Both the position numbers and the translations under genes were made by a program. A stretch of 6,966 nucleotides of DNA from an uncultured Dorea sp. (GTDB taxonomy: Bacteria > Bacillota > Clostridia > Lachnospirales > Lachnospiraceae): positions 55,307 through 62,272 of the forward strand of contig CAJULU010000022.1 of NCBI GenBank assembly GCA_910587575.1. Direction: 5' to 3'. This document shows, one piece after another, positions 6,702-6,966 of the stretch (position 1 is its first letter; every line of letters begins with the position of its first letter). A model generated the notes under the pieces. The model ran no database searches and had not been told where the DNA came from. It saw nothing but the letters and a program-made list of their open reading frames with translations.

Positions 6702-6705
6702 GAGA
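6685..6705. other. Chimeric junction between mfd and a penicillin-binding protein gene
   Basis: Up to about 6701 the frame encodes normal Mfd (FINGEID); from about 6702 it encodes EKGNIIVPKDAQG and then penicillin-binding protein sequence in the same frame. GC rises at the same place: hand counts give 31/60 for each of 6481-6540 and 6541-6600, but 40/60 for 6721-6780 and 37/60 for 6781-6840, with a visible move to C-ending codons. The exact base cannot be placed, because a short sequence shared by both sources may lie at the join. Confidence 0.82.
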
Positions 6706-6966
6706 AGGGGAACATCATTGTTCCCAAGGACGCCCAAGGCCGGCCCTTGGCGGCGGAGGACTGGCAGAAGAACCGGATCACCCTGCGGGGCATCTATCTC
6801 TCCGCCGACTCCAAGCGGTTCTATCCCTACTCCACCTTGGCCTCCCACGTGATCGGCTTCGTCAACGGCGAAAACCAAGGGGCCTACGGCACCGAGGCGC
6901 TGTATGAGGAGGAGCTGCAGGGGGCCGCGGGCCTCACCGTCACCGCTAAGGATGTGAACGGCAAGA
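6702..6966 (+). CDS. Class B penicillin-binding protein fragment (internal part, no start or stop)
   Basis: The frame runs from mid-Mfd to the window edge and encodes about 88 residues of a different protein. The stretch from GIYLSADSKRFYPY through LASHVIGFVNGENQGAYG to TEALYEEELQGAAG is typical of the N-terminal dimerisation (pedestal) region of FtsI/PBP2/SpoVD-type transpeptidases, which cross-link peptidoglycan during division, elongation or cortex synthesis. The catalytic SxxK, SxN and KTG motifs would lie further downstream. The start of this protein, including its membrane anchor, is absent, so it cannot be a native gene start. Higher GC and C-ending codons suggest a different, GC-richer source, possibly an Oscillospiraceae-type Clostridia (inference). 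The first residues after the join (EKGNIIVPKDAQG) are not diagnostic by themselves. Confidence 0.75.

Noticed and set aside
6685..6871. Ten-base direct repeat TCAACGGCGA at 6685-6694 and 6862-6871
   Set aside because: It encodes similar short peptides (FINGE, FVNGE) in two unrelated proteins; too short to call a repeat element, although such sequences can promote mis-joining in assembly.

Overview
The window looks like chromosomal DNA from an endospore-forming Clostridia, most likely a Lachnospiraceae member. The evidence is a sporulation sigma factor G gene, a pth-mfd gene pair, strong AGGAGG-type ribosome binding sites, about 50% GC (two hand-counted 60-base blocks of mfd are 52%), and Mfd and Pth sequences of clostridial character. 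The family assignment is inference from protein resemblance, not from a search.

Layout. At the left edge is the 3' part of a 2-isopropylmalate synthase gene (leucine biosynthesis). Its reading frame continues without a break into a complete AraC-type DNA-binding domain and is followed by a hairpin. Next is sigG as a single gene, then a two-gene unit of a HAD phosphatase (phosphoglycolate phosphatase-like) and an acidic 87-residue protein of unknown function. A rightward terminator hairpin follows. It overlaps the last codons of a convergent, leftward gene for a small membrane-anchored protein that resembles an FMN-binding domain. That leftward gene has a good match to a sigma-E promoter. Divergent from it, a vegetative-type promoter drives pth (peptidyl-tRNA hydrolase) and the overlapping mfd (transcription-repair coupling factor). 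All gaps between genes are short; the longest is 161 bases (1043-1203), so no stretch above 300 bases lacks a gene.

At about position 6690-6705 the mfd reading frame stops looking like Mfd, in the middle of its motor domain. It continues in frame into GC-richer sequence (hand counts of 67% and 62% in consecutive 60-base blocks) that encodes part of a class B penicillin-binding protein. I read this as a chimeric junction, most likely an assembly artefact, not a natural fusion. The last roughly 265 bases should not be attributed to the same organism without checking.

How the genes fit together: sigG and the sigma-E-like promoter point to sporulation, pth and mfd are housekeeping genes for translation and repair, and the HAD phosphatase is probably metabolite clean-up. 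The LeuA-AraC fusion is the most biologically interesting object. It joins a leucine-responsive allosteric domain to a DNA-binding domain in one polypeptide, which suggests an enzyme that also acts as a leucine-sensing transcription factor.
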